Assembly (NCBI GenBank): GCA_943704525.1
Contig: CALSCQ010002842.1
Location: forward strand, 1-18,531
Direction: 5' to 3'
Source of the DNA: Pigoraptor vietnamica
Taxonomy: Eukaryota; Opisthokonta; Filasterea
DNA length: 18,531 bases
The notes beneath the pieces were generated by a model. It was not told where the DNA came from. It did not search any database and saw only the letters and a program-made list of their open reading frames with translations. The translations under genes and the position numbers were made by a program. Below, piece after piece: positions 1 to 9,766 of this stretch (its first letter is position 1; every line of letters begins with the position of its first letter).

Positions 1-190
1 TGCCGCCCGGATTGATAATTGGCTGAAAAAGAGCGCTTCGGCTGTTGGCTTAGGACAGCAGTCGTATTGTGTGGATAGGTTCTCTTTACGAGCTCAAGAC
101 ATCCGAAAGTTTGGTTGTCCGTGATATGTCGATTATCTTGTGCATCTCGGTGAGATCGTACTTTGTTTGGCCGCCGAAGTTCCTTGCCGT

Positions 191-201
191 ATATATAAAG
201 G
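191..201 (+). promoter_or_regulatory. TATA box
   Basis: An 11-base stretch atatataaagg stands out in GC-rich sequence and matches the TATAWAAR consensus. It lies about 660 bp upstream of the first in-frame ATG of the Zn2Cys6-PAS gene, so it would imply a long or spliced leader. The assignment rests on the motif and orientation only. Confidence 0.45.
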
Positions 202-340
202 CTCTCCCTTCGTAGCTTTTGCGACATGAGTATGTGCAGCCAGCCGAGTGCGCAGCTTTGCGCGGCTCGCGAAACTGACGCTTGTTGTTGCCGCATTTGG
301 CGCTGACCGGCAAGTGGCGTGCACGCTGCAGCTAGCCGGC

Positions 341-372
341 GTGTGTCGGTGTGTGTGTGTGTCACTTTGTGT
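341..372. repeat. GT microsatellite in leader
   Basis: An interrupted (GT)n run on the plus strand, in the leader or promoter of the plus-strand Zn2Cys6-PAS gene. It belongs to the same class of dinucleotide tracts that fill introns and spacers throughout the window. Confidence 0.85.
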
Positions 373-693
373 GGCTGCCGTCCAATCGGAACCAGTGGGG
401 GTTACCCCGCGTCTGCGACCTGTAATTTGACGCCTCGAGGCAGAATGGGCCCGTTTTCTGACGCAAGGCAAATTAATGGAGCCACCTTCTTTCCTAATTC
501 GGCCAGAATCACGTGCTTTGCAGACGTGTCCGTCTGCGCACTTTTTGTAGTCGTTGCCGCTCTTTCGATTCTTCCGCAATCGCTTTGCGGACAAACACAA
601 CACTCGCCCTCCTGCAGCGTACCCGCGTCGTCCCGTCTCGTTGTTCAGCTACGCACTCTCTTGTTCGATTGCGCAGATATACGACGTCCCATT

Positions 694-722
694 CACACAT
701 ACACACATACACATACACACAC
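694..722. repeat. CA/TACA microsatellite
   Basis: Alternating cacacatacacac units on the plus strand, just downstream of a splice-acceptor-like 16-mer (663-678) and upstream of the start codon at 863. It is non-coding by context. Confidence 0.8.
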
Positions 723-848
723 CGCGGGTGTTCTTCCGCAATCCGTCCAAAGCACTGGTCGGCGTGCGTTAGAGCATTCGTGAACATTCAAGCGAGGACT
801 GGCGCACCGTCGTGTGCGTCGGGCATATCACGAGAACGTCCGGCAACG

Positions 849-863
849 ATGACGGCTTGGTGA
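849..863 (+). promoter_or_regulatory. Four-codon uORF with stop overlapping the main start (TGATG)
   Basis: An ATG at 849 is followed by three codons (Thr, Ala, Trp) and TGA at 861-863. The last base of this stop is the first base of the ATG (863-865) that I take as the main start. The TGATG arrangement is the geometry used by termination-reinitiation and could attenuate or regulate translation of the transcription factor. It counts only if 863 is the true start; a spliced upstream exon would remove the relationship. Confidence 0.45.
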
Positions 864-2741
864 TGCTGTCCGCAATAGCGGCGGGCGGGGAAGCGTGTGC
901 GCCGGTGGCAGATGGCGCGACCATTGGCGTGTCGGTGTCTTCGACGACGATGCCGGGACCTTCGGGGCCGACACTGCTGCCCGCAGTGGCGATGCCGGGC
1001 ATGTCTGGTCCCGGTCATGGTTCCAGCAGCAACGGGGCCGTGAAGGCGTCGCGGATCAACACGAAAAACTCTTGCGTGTCGTGCCGGTTCGCGAAGAAGG
1101 CGTGCTCTGGGGAGCGTCCGTGCAAGCGGTGCGTGGTGCGGGAACTGCCCAACTGCGTGGACTACCAGCAGAGTACGAACCGCGGGCGACGGAGATTGAC
1201 GGACATCAAGAGAGAACGCGGTGGGTCGCGCGCGAATCCGTGACAGTTTTGGCCCAGTCCTTGCGTTTTTGTGCTGAACGCGCTTGTTTTCGAATGCGGA
1301 AAGTTTGAAAGCGTGCTTTCCATTATGTCGCAAGAGTACGCTCACGTGAGCTTTGTGTGTTTCGCGCGTTCGATTGCGCAGATGTCGACCGCAGCCGTGC
1401 GAGCTCCGCGTACATCAAGTCAGAGTCTCTGACGGTGAGTGCCCCTGCGCACTCGTTCGCGTTCTCCCCATGTTATCGGTAGCATTGGTGCCGTACAATA
1501 TTGCCGCATTTGCGCAGTGTGAATCATGCATCGTCGCATTAGCGATTGATCGCTGACCTTTGCGGTCACTTTGTGCGATGCACCCTTCCCCTCGCAGTCG
1601 CTGCCGGAAATGACTGGGTTTGAAGTCGACAGCTCCCTCTTCAGCTCGATGATGTTCGACACGAATTTCTTCGACGGGGCCGACCAGGCAGACAGCGCAA
1701 ACGGCGTGCCGCGCATGATGGTGGGCCCCATGGCATCCCGTCTGTTACCATATGGCATGGGGGCAGTTTGCAGTGGGTGTGGTGGGGTTGCCCGTCGACA
1801 TTCGCCAATGGCTCCAGTGGCATTGGAGTCGCACTGTCGTGGGGTTTCAAGGGCGGGCTTCATTCGTGCGCACTCTCGCACTCTCAGTATTCTCAACGTA
1901 ACTGGCTGTTGAATGCTGACACGCGGCGTTACGCCGGCGCAGTTTTTCCAGTTTGAGGACGTGCTCGGCGCCGAGGCATCGAGCGATCCCATCGTCGAAC
2001 AGAGCGAGCTGAAGAACAAGCACATTCTCGTGTTCCGCAACACATCCGGTGCGTGCTCATTGCTTGCATTTGCGTCATCCCCCTTGTTCTCCCGCACAAC
2101 TTGCCCTTCTCACATCACCCGCTATGCATGCAGGATGTCGCGACTATCTTCCCGTGCTCTGCGCCGACCCCGACTGGCTCACGCGGGTGGGGAAGAACGA
2201 CTCGCGCGTGGCGCGCCTCCACACGCTCCTCGAGTGCGTGCGCACGGAGGCAGCGCGCATCGGCCGCGCGGGCGTCGTGTCCGTCAAGGCCATGGCGCCC
2301 GAATTCATTGCGCAGATGCGCGAGTGCCTCTCCGTGTGGAATGAGGTGTACCCGACGGCGTTCATCAAGACACGCGTGCGACAGTACGTCCCGGGCGGCG
2401 GGCTCGACCGCTGCGGCAACCCGTGGCCGTGCGTTGTGTGGGATTCTCGCGCGCGCATTGAGGACGCGAACGCCATGTTTTGCACGATGAGCGGGTTCCA
2501 ACACGCCGAGCTTATGGGCCCCCAGGGAATGGCCTCTGGGCTGTTCGTCTCTGACGACGCGAATTCGGTGGCCATGTTCCACATGGTGGCCGTGAACAAT
2601 CCGGTGTCGTGCTACGAGATTGTGTGCACGCTGAGGGTGAAGAGCGGCTTCAAGATATCGGGGCGGTTGCGCGTCGTGTGCGTGCGCACGGAGCCGGACG
2701 GCCGGCACCTGCGGTCGATCGGGTACTTCTGCGCCGAATAG
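863..2741 (+). CDS. Zn(II)2Cys6 + PAS transcription factor, ERT1/AcuK/RDS2-like
   Basis: Predicted nuclear regulator of the family that controls gluconeogenic and nonfermentable-carbon genes in fungi. Exons 863-1220, 1382-1434, 1598-1720, 1943-2048 and 2134-2741 join in frame to 415 residues. Residues 71-98 form a zinc cluster with six cysteines spaced C-x2-C-x6-C-x5-C-x2-C-x7-C (C71, C74, C81, C87, C90, C98), followed by a basic linker containing RGRRR. Residues about 313-413 read as a PAS fold, with CVVWDSRARIEDAN and MSGF segments near the C-terminus, where ERT1/AcuK proteins carry theirs. The N-terminus is rich in Gly, Pro, Met and Ser. The frame is open upstream to a GTG at 812, but 863 is the first ATG. 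The acceptor of exon 4 could also be 9 bp downstream (exon starting at 1952). The domain pair is clear; the exact orthologue and target genes are inferred. Confidence 0.78.
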
Positions 2742-3239
2742 CAGCGCTCTTGTAGCGAGAAGGGTAGCTCGCATGGGTTTTTTTGTAGTTACCTTTCTTG
2801 CGGGCGTTACGCGTGGCTGGCTGCGTCCTTGGCGGTTGCGTAACGGACTGTACATACTACACTTTTTTGTTCCTATGTCAATACCCTAGAGGCGGATTTT
2901 CTCGGTGTGCTGTTTGGGGTGCGAGATTTGTTTGCACAGAGCTGCGCGGAGTGTCGACCACACTGAACACGTTATACATGTGCGCCATACATTGCTTCGT
3001 ATCCGTAACGCGGCCAGCAGCGCACAGCCTCGCCCCGCATTTCTCACAAAATTGCAACTGCGCACAAACACGGCAACAGCGGCACGCAACGCCCGACACG
3101 CACGCCAGCGCAAGAAGAAAGGCCCGCAACAGAGAGAGGAACACGGCACCGCTCCCTCGGCAGAGGGGTTGCAATCCCGCCACAGCGACAATGCCGCACG
3201 CCCAGACACACAGCCGCGGCGACACCAAGTAGGGCGCGC
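2742..3239. other. Convergent spacer between Zn2Cys6-PAS and velvet genes
   Basis: Both flanking genes end here, so the stretch should carry two 3' untranslated regions. I see no AATAAA signal, RNA gene or repeat. Long open frames on the minus strand cross it, but they lack recognisable domains and run on in a wrong frame over the velvet 3' exon. Confidence 0.6.
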
Positions 3240-5408
3240 CTACTTGAACATGAACGCCTGGTCCTGGAAGCGCATGGCGTCGTACCCGTCGTGCTGCACG
3301 CCCTGCATCGGCATCGACTGCACGCCCATTCCCATCTTGTGTGGGAGGCCGCCGTGGAATCCCATGCTCGGCTGTGCGGGCTGTCCGGGCATCATTCCCG
3401 GTGGCGGAGGCGCTGCGCCGGGGCCCTGCTCGTAGTAGGCCACCCAGTCGGCGGAGAATTTCTCGGGAATCCAGTGCGGGCGGTTGATGCCGGGGGGAGG
3501 CGGCTTGATCTCGCCCTTGGCCTCGTGGCTCGAGCGGAGCTGCAGCTTGACGCCCTGGTACGACACCTTCACCGACAGAGGCGTGGACACTGCGACAACA
3601 GACACGCATTAAGTGAGAGGGTTGACGGGTGCACGTGTGCACACAAAGGGATCACACGGACGAGTGGAAGCAAACCCCCACCTCCAAGTCCTCCGCGCGC
3701 CTGGAAATCGCGCGTGCTGAGAACCTCAAACACGTCCGAGTTGACCGCTGTCAGGAACTCGGCCTCCTCACTGCAAGAAAAAGCGACGGGATGAGAAACT
3801 GCAGAATTCACAAACAAACAGCGCGCGCGCGCACAGACGCACACACGCACACATGTACATGCCACTTGTGAGTGCAGCGCCGACACCCACGAATGCAGCA
3901 AGTAGAGGCAGAACTTGAGGTAGTATTTGCCCTTTTCACGCACGGAGAGGTCGGAGAACACGAAAAAGTTGGACGTCAGCTCCCCGCCCTGCGCGTCGAG
4001 TGCGAGGTCCTTGATGCGGTGCATCGAGCTGCAGAGGATGCCTAAGAGAGAGAACAGTTGAGGACGAGTTAGCTTGTCGTCGCATTTCAAGCACGTTGTG
4101 ATGAGTTACGCGCCGTGTGTGTGCACATATGCGCGCGTGCGAATGTCACGCGCGGTTGCGCCCACCGGTGAGGTTCTGGATGTTCCGCTTGCTCGCCATA
4201 AAGTCCCTGTTCTGATTGTTGTCCGCCGAAAAAAGCTCCGCAGTGCAGATGAAGTAGGGGTCGAGGCCAGTGCTGCATGCAGGCGCAGACACACTCTCAG
4301 CGACAACACGCAAGCGCGCACTGACCGGTGAACAATTAATGGCCGCGTGCCACCCACCACGTGTCGAGGTTGCGCCCCTCGGCGTCGCGCACGTGCAGCT
4401 GCACAATCGGGGCAGGATCGATTGGGCGGCGGTTGCCTGTTGTGACGACGCAGGGACGCAGACTCAGTGGGTCAGAACGGAGCCAATATCACGGTAACAG
4501 ACGCATACAGCGACTGCTCCGAACAGAGACAATGACTTGTAGCAACACGCACCCTTCGCGCCATCGACGCCAATGCCACCGGTACTTCCGTGCACGGGCT
4601 GCTGCCGCACTTGCAGCGAGTACGACCTGCGCAGCAGAGGGCACGAATGAGACACGCGATGAGACGCGCTCATTCAACTCTCACACGCACAACTGCGATA
4701 CACTCTCTCGCTCGCAAAGACATGCAGAGGTCCGCACGCACCTGCCGTCGCGGCGCGTCGCTTGGTGCCCAAAGGTGGTGACTGCCTGCATGGGCTCGGC
4801 GGCTGCAAGTAACAGGAGTCAGTAACCGCCAAGCCGTGAACACGGGCAAGAGGGACACGTGTGAATGGGCGGGCACAGTCACGTGAGACGGCGCATGCGA
4901 CACACACCCTTGTAAAACGGCGGCGCCTGCATGTGCATCTGCGCGAACGAATAGGGCGCATCAATGGATCACGCCGTGTGAAGCCCTAATGCGCGTGTGC
5001 GTGTGTGCGTGCGTGCGAGTGAGTGAGTCAGTGTGTGAGAGTGTGTATGTGTGTGTGTGTGTGCGTGCTTACAGATAGGATGCCCGGTCGATGCGTTAAA
5101 CGGCGCCAATGTACAACAACAATATCCACAGACCTTCGACGCAAACTCGGCCTCCTGCGACATTGCACCGAAGGGACCACGGCTGCATGATGGGATAAAA
5201 ATAAGTGAGCAGGGCGCTCCGCGAACCCGCGTCCATACTGCCAGACACGCATTGTGGAGTAGACAGCTCACCTGGACGCCGAACTCGGTCCTCCGAGCAT
5301 CTTCATGTCCATTGGGGACATCGACGGCTCGTAAGGGCGGTAGAATCCGCGCTGGGCCTGGAGGACGCAACGCACGCTCAGTCTCTCTCTCTCTCTCTCT
5401 CTCTCACT

Positions 5409-5461
<53 letters not shown>

Positions 5462-5468
5462 AGACACA

Positions 5469-5510
<42 letters not shown>

Positions 5511-5809
5511 GCAACGATGACTCACATCTGTGCCAAGGGCGGCAGCCGCATCCGCAAGGGCGCGCAACTGCGAGTGAATCGACGGAATGTCCGACTTTGC
5601 ACTGCCCTGGTGCACCGCGCTAATGTAGACGAGCATGTGTTTCGAGAAGCTCGCAAGCTGCAAGGGAATACGAAGCCGTGTGAGGGATCTTGCAGCGAGA
5701 TCCTCCAGAAGACGACACACACCTTGTCGTAGAACGCGCTCTCCTCGTACGTAAGATTCGACTGCATCGGCATCTGGCCGCCGAGGGGGGCCATCGAAAA
5801 GTGCGCCAT
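3240..5809 (-). CDS. Velvet-domain regulator with long N-terminal extension
   Basis: Velvet proteins (VeA, VelB, VosA, VelC) are fungal DNA-binding regulators of development and secondary metabolism. Twelve exons on the minus strand (5809-5723, 5657-5526, 5357-5272, 5182-5134, 4938-4908, 4802-4742, 4626-4553, 4436-4358, 4272-4166, 4041-3891, 3770-3682, 3589-3240) join in frame to 431 residues. The velvet fold spans about 149-338. Landmarks are YSLQVRQQP (151-159), RRPIDPAPIVQLHV (176-189), MHRIKDL (242-248), FFVFSDLSVR (261-270), the SDVFEVLSTRDF segment and STPLS just after the last intron. The tail is rich in Pro, Gly and Met. Unlike VosA and VelB, which start close to the velvet fold, this one has about 148 residues before it, with a helical block at 27-75 discussed in the findings. 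Exon phases match throughout. Subfamily (VelB, VosA or other) is not decidable by eye. Confidence 0.9.
3821..3853. repeat. GC/CA dinucleotide tract in velvet intron
   Basis: A (GC)n run grading into CA-rich sequence on the plus strand, inside the 120-nt intron 3771-3890 of the velvet gene. In the sense strand of that gene it reads as a GT/GC tract after the GTGGGT donor. Confidence 0.8.
4991..5068. repeat. GT/GAGT microsatellite in velvet intron
   Basis: A long imperfect GT tract with GAGT interruptions on the plus strand, inside the 195-nt velvet intron 4939-5133. In the sense strand it reads as CA repeats, the opposite orientation to the repeat in the intron at 5358-5525. Confidence 0.85.
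5382..5510. repeat. Compound (CT)n-(CA)n microsatellite filling a velvet intron
   Basis: About 11 TC units (5382-5404) are followed by a near-continuous CA tract with a few CAGA interruptions to about 5510. It takes up roughly three quarters of the 168-nt intron 5358-5525. In the sense strand the intron therefore reads donor, (GT)n, (GA)n, then a short end with ctccag. Confidence 0.95.
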
Positions 5810-6511
5810 AGTGTTATGTGTGTGCGCCCGGCAGAACCGCGCCTATCACTCGCGCAAGCACGTGTGGCTGTTGCGGCGCCCTCGCGGGTGGCCTGCGACG
5901 CCGACGGAGCGGACTGTCGAGAATCGGCGATGTGAGACTGGTGGTTGCGTTTGAAGGAGGGTCAGCGTCAAAGAGAGGGCAAGCCATTCGCCAGTTGCAA
6001 CGGATTGATGTCGCGATCGCCCAGCCTGGGCTTGAGGGGGCGACCGCGTGCGCGATGGAGACAGCACGACGACGAAGAGGGGCGAGAAGAGACACGAGGG
6101 AAAACGAGCGAACGGACAGAGAGGGAACGAATGGACTCCCCCAGAAAAGGTTTCGCGCTACGGCATGTCAACAGAGACGCATCGAAAAGAGAAGCAGAGG
6201 TGAAAAGTGTGCGTTGTCGATGTTGTGTGTAAGATTATGCGGGTGACAGAGTGATGATGCCGCGACGACTCGCCGGCGGACACGAAGCACATGGCCGCGA
6301 GACGCAAACATAGGGGGAGAACTCCGTTCGATGCACGCGAACGGGAAGGGAATATAAAGTGCCAGTCCCCCCGCCCGTGGAGTTTGTATGGGAATTGTAT
6401 GGAAATATAACGGAAAAAAAGGGAAAAGTTCAAGACAAGTGCGTCGTGGGCCGATCAATGGAACGAAAGCGCGGCACGCGTCACAAGAATGCCCTCTCAC
6501 AAAGAGTATGT

Positions 6512-6590
6512 CACACACAAACGCACATCGCACACGCACACACACACACACACACACACAAACGCACATTCGCACACACGCACAATCACG
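6512..6590. repeat. CA microsatellite
   Basis: Interrupted CA tract with an uninterrupted core around 6535-6560 on the plus strand, in the spacer upstream of the velvet gene. No coding role is evident. Confidence 0.85.
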
Positions 6591-7067
6591 CACAGGACGC
6601 AAAACAATACAAAAGGTTTTTTTTTTAGGGACCCATTTCTCCCGAACGATGAATAGAGCACCAAAACAATGGGCGGGCAACAGTCCTCACCTCGAGTATG
6701 CCGGGAACGCCGCCCCCTATCGCCCTTTTGCTTGCAGTAGATTCGAGTGGCGCCACCGGACAGCCCCGCCGGTGGTGAGCGTCCCAGGTGCCGTATTTCG
6801 CGTTGTTGACGAGCACTTGACCACAAAAACACAGAGGCGATTCGCGTTTCACACAAAGTTTCGATAAACGCCGAAGAAAGTGATGTGCCAAGAGGTCAAC
6901 CCAATTTCCCACATACAAAGACCTAATCAAGAGTCTTCACACAAACGCTCACACACGTTTTAAAAATAAGAGCCCATTCACACCATGCGCTCGAAGGGAG
7001 GAAAGGGCCTGGGGGCGCTGCGGCCGCAGCAAGGGCTGAGACGAACGGCAGTTTCGGGACATCCCAC

Positions 7068-7090
7068 CAAGGGCGCTAATAGCGCCCTTG
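7068..7090. repeat. Perfect inverted repeat (10-bp arms, 3-nt loop)
   Basis: caagggcgct and agcgcccttg flank an AAT loop, giving a perfect GC-rich hairpin or a dyad-symmetric protein site. It lies in the spacer between the velvet and RMND1-like genes. There is no T-run after it in either direction, so it is not a bacterial-type terminator. Confidence 0.85.
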
Positions 7091-7678
7091 ATCCCACTCT
7101 GTGTGCAGGAAATGTCTGCAATCCGGCGGCGATATCCAAATCGGGACCACAAAGTCCAGACATTAACACCTTATATAGGTATATATGGCAACAGTTATCT
7201 TTAAATGGTATATGGAATTGCCCGGTTTCGAATGCTTGATTCGGACTAAGAATAGCACAAAGGACTGTTGTCCACTGTTCCAACTATTCGAATCATGTGT
7301 GTTAAGTACGGACTACCCTTGTCCGGTGGAAACGATCCTTTGTTTCTAAGTCACCATTAGTGGGTAAATTAAATGTCCAGTTCCGTTCCTCGTCGGAGTT
7401 TTTGGTGCACATCGGCCTTGGCAAGAGTGCGAGACCACACTCACGCAGTCGGAACAATTGGCGTGTTCTACGGGTCAAACGGTGTGTTCCACCAACTCGG
7501 CATCGCACATGAGAAAAAAAAAACTTGCCGCAACGGAGGCCCCTAATGGCGACTTTGACAGAATACGGGAGGAGAAAGCGAGAAGGCACCCATAGAATAA
7601 ACGGCACGCCGCACATCCGTCACATCCTATTCATTCTGTGTGTAGGCAGACACGGCGGCGATGATGTGCCGTGGCGCA

Positions 7679-9727
7679 TCAGCGCATAAGGTGGAGCATT
7701 TCAAAGAGCACTTCGACGGAGATGAGTGCGATAATGGCCCACTCGAGCTTGGTTCCATGGGCTTCGCTCAAATGCGTTCGCAACAACCCCGCGAGTTCCT
7801 GTTACCCTCCCAGCAGTAAGCGAAATCAGTCACACTCATTGACTGGCACCGAAGGCCATGCTCACATGAAACTCAGCCCTCAGAGTGGTCAATGCCGCAA
7901 CCGCCACGGGCAGTCACTGACCTGACAGTGATTCAACTTGCTGTTGATGACATTGGCACGCAGCTTCACGTCCAGCGAACGGTTGATGCGGGTGTAGAGA
8001 TCCTCCAGGCGTGGCCTGCAAGTCGTAAAAAGCCGGCCGGTGAGGACACAATATACGAACAGCCGGTCACTGACACACGATGCCGTACCTGTTCCAGTAG
8101 AAATCCGACGGGGAAAGAAAGTCTGACACCAGGTTGATGTTGTACCGCAGAAAGAGAAGCTCGCCCGTCCTCTTCAGCACTTCTTGCCGCGACAGTCGCA
8201 GTGTGCGACCTTCTTTAAGGGTCTGGGACACGGACGTATGTCAGTGCCATTGCACACCGAGTCGACCGGCCAACAAGGAAAGATACTCTCGCTGACAGTT
8301 CACCTTGGGAATTTCCTGCATGGCGGCCGTGTAGTCGTCCAGCATCGCTTCCCACACACTCAGCTTCACGGAAAGCGCGAGGCCGTTGGAAAAGGCGAAC
8401 TTCTCCATTGTGTGCGTCATCTCGTCCGCGCGCTCGTCGAAAACAAGGCGTGATGCCCTCACGTCCGACTTGTACCTGCATAGAGCCGGCAAAATACAGA
8501 CGTATCTTATTTAAAAAAAACGCCACTTTCTCGGCGCTGCAAGGTACACGATTCGATGCACACGGCAGACGTTTCACAGCAAAACGCATTCTGTTACCCA
8601 TCCCAGTCCGTTCCAGTTACACACCTTGCCACCACATACTGCATGTCCTCGGCGTGTCGGTCAGCGACGCCGGCATCGTACGGCTCCTCTTCCGCGTGGC
8701 GCAATAGCGTTTTCAGCGCGGTGATCTCGTCGTGCGGCACGTTCCAACACACGACAGTCCCTTGATCGAAGATGAAGATCTCGCCTTCGTGCTTGGCCGT
8801 GCCCAACTTGGGAACTGCCGTCTCCGTCGCATCCCTCGTGGATGTTGAAGACTCCAGTGGCAACACTCGCGACAGCTTGGCATGGATCACCTGTAGACGA
8901 TAACGCCAACGTCATGACCTGCTCATGCACGAGCGAAATAATCCCTCCTCCCCTCCCCCCCACCACAAACAAGACATACAAACACAAACAGGCACACGCG
9001 TGCACACTGACTTTTCGCGTGGTAGTCGCGGCCGTTTGGGAGCCGCCTTCGTCAGGTTGGAACGGTGTGATGGCATAACGCGTGTTGAGCACCGGCAAAA
9101 GGCGCGGGAGATTGTAACGCTCGGCGGTCGTGAAAGCGAGGCATGGAAGCGACTACAGGGAACACGGACGCACGCGTGTAAGCACAGCGCACGAAAAAGC
9201 ACCCTGACAGCCGTGCGTCATGCGTGCGACATTGGTCCCACCTGACCCTGCGCCAATGATTGATCGTCCCCTCTCAAAGCTTCGTCCACCTACCAAGCGG
9301 AAGATTAGCAAGCCATTACGCCGGCCCATACCGATGCGTGCATAACCGCACCTTCTGTCCATTTTTCCTCCTCAGCACTTGAGGCCGCGCCCTCTGAGAA
9401 TTTTGCGGTCCGCCTCCGCTCTTTCCACCGGCCTTCTTCGGCACCGAGGACGAGCGACCGGCAACACGCGCAGCCGAAGCTTGTGTCGACGTGGATGCGT
9501 CTGTCGAGTGGGCGCGCCACACAGACCATGTTGGCCGAAGGAGTGGAAACGACTGGGAAGTGCATAGAAAGGTTTCACACTCGTGAGCAGCCAATAAGAA
9601 TAATACGATAGAGTTTGACGTTACAGTTACCCGCGGCAGAGACAATGATGTGTGCACTTACATTGCATTTGTGCGCCACAATGCGGCTGCTGGCAAGGGC
9701 GCGACCCCACAACGAAAGTGGCGGCAT
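7679..9727 (-). CDS. RMND1/Mrx10-like DUF155 mitochondrial inner-membrane protein
   Basis: Family members (human RMND1, yeast Mrx10/YDR282C) anchor or support mitochondrial translation at the inner membrane. Exons on the minus strand (9727-9662, 9552-9352, 9152-9012, 8890-8625, 8475-8304, 8222-8089, 8015-7922, 7798-7679) join in frame to 397 residues. Residues 1-30 ([15 protein letters not shown] and on) are basic and acid-free, as expected of a mitochondrial presequence. The DUF155 core begins at [11 protein letters not shown] in exon 3 and includes [15 protein letters not shown] (172-186), [10 protein letters not shown], an [17 protein letters not shown] block and [14 protein letters not shown] single C-terminal membrane segment (about 378-395) follows [12 protein letters not shown], ending two residues before the stop, as in RMND1 rather than in cytosolic Rmd1. 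The first exon is the least certain part; it rests on a strong GTAAGT donor, frame match and the targeting signal. Confidence 0.9.
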
Positions 9728-9766
9728 TTCACGCCCCTTCACATACACAGCACTCCACACAAAGGT

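Larger units (their letters stand above)
1..862 (+). other. Upstream region and probable 5' leader of the Zn2Cys6-PAS gene
   Basis: No convincing protein gene is visible here; the open frames are short, overlapping and low in recognisable content. It holds a good TATA box near 191-201, a CCAAT motif at 382-386 on the plus strand, a GT microsatellite at 341-372, a TACA/CA microsatellite at 694-722, a splice-acceptor-like 16-mer at 663-678 and a tiny uORF at 849-863. The layout suggests transcription starting about 30 bp past the TATA box and a long leader that may contain an intron ending at 676. A short ATG frame at 226-306 would be a second uORF if it stays in the mature transcript. The extreme left could hold the end or promoter of another gene, but I see nothing that supports one. 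Confidence 0.5.
5810..7678. other. Long spacer: velvet promoter and RMND1-like 3' flank
   Basis: This 1.87-kb stretch holds no gene I can support. It contains a CA microsatellite (6512-6590), a run of nine T ending near 6626, an A run near 7511-7521, a perfect hairpin (7068-7090), and AT-richer sequence around 7140-7380 that includes a TATA-like cctatataagg on the minus strand near 7161-7171. That motif could be the distal promoter of the velvet gene, about 1.35 kb upstream of its ATG, but a 5'-leader intron would then be needed. I found no tRNA, snRNA or transposon coding remnants. Confidence 0.5.

Noticed and set aside
812-862. N-terminal extension of the Zn2Cys6 factor to position 812
   Set aside because: Codon 812 is GTG, not ATG, and the first in-frame ATG is 863. 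An upstream coding exon remains possible but is not shown.
2115-2855. 246-residue open frame antisense to the PAS exon
   Set aside because: His/Arg/Ala-rich, no recognisable motif, mirrors the GC-rich sense exon.
2878-3642. 254-residue minus-strand frame with hydrophobic and Cys-rich stretches past the velvet stop
   Set aside because: It runs through the velvet last exon in a wrong frame, then through the 3' flank. The membrane-like segment comes from GTTGCG-rich sequence, not from a recognisable family.
6250-6258. GTGATGA resembling a snoRNA C box
   Set aside because: No CTGA D box at the right distance and no terminal stem.
7220-7245. T-loop-like GGTTTCGAAT suggesting a tRNA
   Set aside because: No pairing T-stem, acceptor stem or D-arm can be built on either strand. 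A similar GGTTCGAAC at 13601-13609 lies in an OGFOD1 intron and also fails to fold.
6600-7640. Possible transposon or solo LTR in the long spacer
   Set aside because: No terminal repeats, target-site duplication or coding remnant could be found by eye; only the short hairpin and homopolymer runs are present.
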